64,000 bases of DNA from Hyperoplus lanceolatus (lineage: Eukaryota; Chordata; Actinopteri; Uranoscopiformes; Ammodytidae): the NCBI GenBank assembly GCA_026929865.2, contig CM049396.1:20270001-20334000 (forward strand). Direction: 5' to 3'. Within the stretch, counting starts at the first letter, position 1. The number at the start of each line of letters is the position of its first letter. This document shows positions 61,724 through 64,000 of this stretch, in pieces. The position numbers and the translations under genes are program-made. The notes under the pieces were generated by a model that was not told the DNA's origin, did not search any database, and saw nothing but the letters and a program-made list of their open reading frames with translations.

Positions 61724-63262
61724 TTACACCACCATGGGGGTATCGGAGCACACGGAGCTGACAGACTCTGCGTCAGACCTCCTCCTCTCCCTGCTATCCC
61801 CCTGCCACTCCTCGTCTTCCTCACCTATCGGGTTCAAGCGGCCGTTCTGCTCCAGCTGGCTCTTGGGTTCCTGGAAGGCCACGTGTCTGTAGGGGAAGCC
61901 TCCCCCGCCTTCCCCTCTCTCTGGCCCTGTCTCCTCGTGAGCCTGAGAGATGCTGACAGTGGACGAGCGGAGGCTGTCTCTGGGGTCACCTTTCTCCAGG
62001 CCCTGACTGGGGCAACAGGGGCAGCGACAGGGTGTGAGATAGAGGTAGATGAGAATCATGACTGCACTGAACAGACATGCTATGAGGGTGGTGTAGGCCG
62101 TTTTGAGGTTCTCCAGTCCGCCACTCATGGTGGAGTTAAACACCACCACAGTCACATACAGAGTCTCGTTGGAAGAGTCGCTGGTGGCGTAGCAGGTGTA
62201 GACCCCTGAGTCCTCTACCCTCAGGGGCCCGATCTGGAGGCTGCCGTCAGGACGCATCTCGGCTGTCTTGTTTTCTGGAGACAATGGGATGTTCCCGGGG
62301 AGCTCCCACCTCTTCTTCATGTCCTTCTGCCTGGTGTCACAGTCCAGGACCAGGTACTGCTCCAGGTGGGCTTTTTCATCTACAACACTGACCTCGCTGC
62401 AGTTCAAAAAGACCTTGTCCAGATTCAGTACTGGCATTTTTTCTTTCTGCGGGCCTGGTAACAGACAAGTGTGGCTGTCCTTGAAGTCAGTGGCGGAGCT
62501 GAGCTCTCTGAGGTGCCAGCGGGCCACCACCTCATACAGCTCACAGGTGCAGGGCAGAGGGTTGTTGTGGAAGTACAGACCATTCTTGATCCAGGCGGGC
62601 AGAGCCTGAAGCTCGTGGAGGGGCAGGGCTTTGATCCTGTTGGAGGACACATCCAGGAGACGAAGGGTTTCCAGCCGACTCCGGTCCTTCACCAGCTCCA
62701 AGGGGAAGCGTGAGATCTGGTTGTGGCTCAGGTAGAGGTGCTGCAGGCTGTGGAGGTTGGAGAAAGCCGTGCGGTCCATCTGAGAGATGCGGTTGTTGTA
62801 AAGCAGCAGCACCTCCAGGTGCTCCAGTTGCTCAAAGATAAGCTCGTCCAGCAGGCGGAGGCCGTTGGAGGAAAGGTCCAGATATCGGAGCTTGGTCACG
62901 TACACAAAGGCCTCAGAGGAGAGGAAGGTGAGGCCGTTGTTGCTGAGCAGCAGACTGTGGAGTCTGTCCAGCTTGTCCGGGACCCACTCGGCTCGTAGCC
63001 TGCTGATGAAGTTGAAGCTGAGGTCCAGAACAGCTGTGTACTGGGGAAGAGCGCTGGGAACGTTGGTCAGATTCATCTTGGAACAGCTGACGATGTTGCT
63101 GGCGCACACACACGTCTTGTGGCAGTCCAGAGGGCTCCCAATATACTGTGCACTGACTCTCATTGTGGGCAACAATAAAGCCAGAGGTAGAAGGCCGATG
63201 ATGCTCCTTCTCAAGGACATGGCGTCAGTGGCGCGATGGGAAATCCAGAGCAACCCCTTCAT
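61724..63262 (-). CDS. amigo1: amphoterin-induced protein 1 (AMIGO1): LRR and Ig-like neuronal adhesion protein
   Basis: One coding exon of 512 aa (human about 493). An N-terminal signal peptide ends near residue 39; Met15 is an alternative start that also leaves a signal sequence. The LRRNT Cys cluster is at C47, C51, C53 and C60, followed by six LRRs (about 73-215) with LDLS/LYLS cores. LRRCT has C238, C240, C266 and C288. The Ig-like domain runs about 300-372, with C308 and C357 in the DSGVYTCYA motif. One transmembrane helix is at about 389-409 (TTLIACLFSAVMILIYLYL), followed by CRCPCC and a cytoplasmic tail ending SVSSVCSDTPMVV, almost as in mammals. AMIGO1 acts at the neuronal surface in homophilic adhesion and neurite outgrowth and is an auxiliary subunit of Kv2 channels. 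The coding region is intronless, as in mammals; a 5' UTR intron is seen upstream. Confidence 0.97.
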   Translation of the reverse strand: MKGLLWISHRATDAMSLRRSIIGLLPLALLLPTMRVSAQYIGSPLDCHKTCVCASNIVSCSKMNLTNVPSALPQYTAVLDLSFNFISRLRAEWVPDKLDRLHSLLLSNNGLTFLSSEAFVYVTKLRYLDLSSNGLRLLDELIFEQLEHLEVLLLYNNRISQMDRTAFSNLHSLQHLYLSHNQISRFPLELVKDRSRLETLRLLDVSSNRIKALPLHELQALPAWIKNGLYFHNNPLPCTCELYEVVARWHLRELSSATDFKDSHTCLLPGPQKEKMPVLNLDKVFLNCSEVSVVDEKAHLEQYLVLDCDTRQKDMKKRWELPGNIPLSPENKTAEMRPDGSLQIGPLRVEDSGVYTCYATSDSSNETLYVTVVVFNSTMSGGLENLKTAYTTLIACLFSAVMILIYLYLTPCRCPCCPSQGLEKGDPRDSLRSSTVSISQAHEETGPERGEGGGGFPYRHVAFQEPKSQLEQNGRLNPIGEEDEEWQGDSRERRRSDAESVSSVCSDTPMVV

Positions 63263-64000
63263 TATGTCAGGGTTAGGCTATGCACTACAGGAGTGGGATC
63301 TAATCTTCCCCGTGGAGAGTCATGGAGCTGCAAGGACAAGTGATACAAGGGCATCAATAAAAAACATTTTTTAAAACGATATTCCAAATCAAAGCTGTGA
63401 TCTCGTTCCCTAATATAAAATGACTATGATGCTCACATTAACTCTCATAGTGCGTCATGCTCCATACACCCAAGGGTGCATTGCAGTAGCCTGCACACAA
63501 TCAAAACAGTCAAAAAGTTATGGGGTGCTCGGCAAAGAAAGTCATCATAATGCGATGATTAATGTATTAGCGAGATTAGTGCCTGCATCAAATTAAATAC
63601 ATCTGTATGTAGCCATTATGGTTATTAAAATGGCTTCTGTTGTTTGTTATGTCCATCATCACATTATTAATATTTCCTCACTGTGGCAGAGACAGTGTCC
63701 TTCCCGCGACTACTTTACCTTGTTGTCGGCTTCTTAGGATCCGAAGACTAATGTTGCAGCAGTCCGATCTTGGATATGATCCGCCACAGGACAGTCTCAT
63801 ATCCTCTTCAACACAGTAGGAGTAACAGCAGCGGTGATCAGCGATACCTCCTCCTGTCTATTACCGGGACGTGCGAAATGACCGGAAAACGCCTGCTTCA
63901 CTGATGAGGAAATGCAACCGTCTGATACTTGATCTGAGGGGAGCAAACAACAGAGCAGAGGATGTGCCAAATGTACCCCCTCCCTCTTCCTCTCCCTCCC
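63263..64000 (-). other. amigo1: amigo1 5' UTR exons and promoter side
   Basis: On the minus strand an acceptor (CTTGTCCTTGCAG) puts the start of the coding exon at 63327. A donor ACAAG/GTAAAG ends a probable noncoding first exon at 63719, leaving a 391-nt intron (63328-63718). The upstream end of exon 1 is not visible; the pyrimidine-rich end of the window may hold the promoter. Confidence 0.55.

Noticed and set aside
61640..62209. 189-codon plus-strand frame overlapping the 3' part of amigo1
   Set aside because: It is antisense to the conserved transmembrane and tail coding region and has no domain.
62268..63374. Plus-strand open frames of 80-169 codons across amigo1
   Set aside because: They lie antisense to the amigo1 exon, and the amigo1 frame explains the codon structure.

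Overview
The window looks like teleost fish nuclear DNA, probably a spiny-rayed fish. It has compact genes split by short GT-AG introns, long AT-rich intergenic stretches, many microsatellites, and DNA transposons and LINEs of fish type. Five gene loci can be supported, plus one broken gene. In order they are: the last 55 codons of a strip1-like gene (+, 1-168); a six-exon RING-less TRIM-like gene with B-box, coiled coil and B30.2 domains (+, 1489-6197); an 11-coding-exon slc6a17 (vesicular neutral amino acid transporter, -, 10445-21056); intronless rbm15 (SPEN-family RNA-binding protein, +, 47277-49790); three relic exons of a pepsin-like aspartic protease (+, about 54854-55883); and amigo1 (LRR/Ig neuronal adhesion protein, -, 61724-63262). 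No RNA genes, CRISPR arrays or prokaryotic features were seen.

STRIP1, SLC6A17, RBM15 and AMIGO1 all map to human 1p13.3, so the window is a conserved synteny block. From general knowledge, human ALX3/UBL4B (between STRIP1 and SLC6A17) and KCNC4 (between SLC6A17 and RBM15) are not seen here; a TRIM-like gene and about 22 kb of transposons occupy those places. The genes are not an operon. slc6a17 and amigo1 act in neurons, rbm15 acts in nuclear RNA processing and m6A writing, and the TRIM-like protein may act in innate immunity.

The region 24.5-47 kb is a transposon graveyard with readable nesting: a hAT-like element inside a Tc1 transposon, a hAT-like element inside another hAT-like element, and a TTAA-inserting MITE family with one member inserted in another. 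Two 1.05-kb copies of another element flank rbm15 in inverted orientation. The best targets for a second look are the aspartic-protease relic, the tetranucleotide repeat that supplies a splice acceptor of slc6a17, a perfect 65-bp palindrome in the TRIM gene, and the fold-back MITE cluster at 42.9-44.24 kb. All calls were made by eye; no database search was run.
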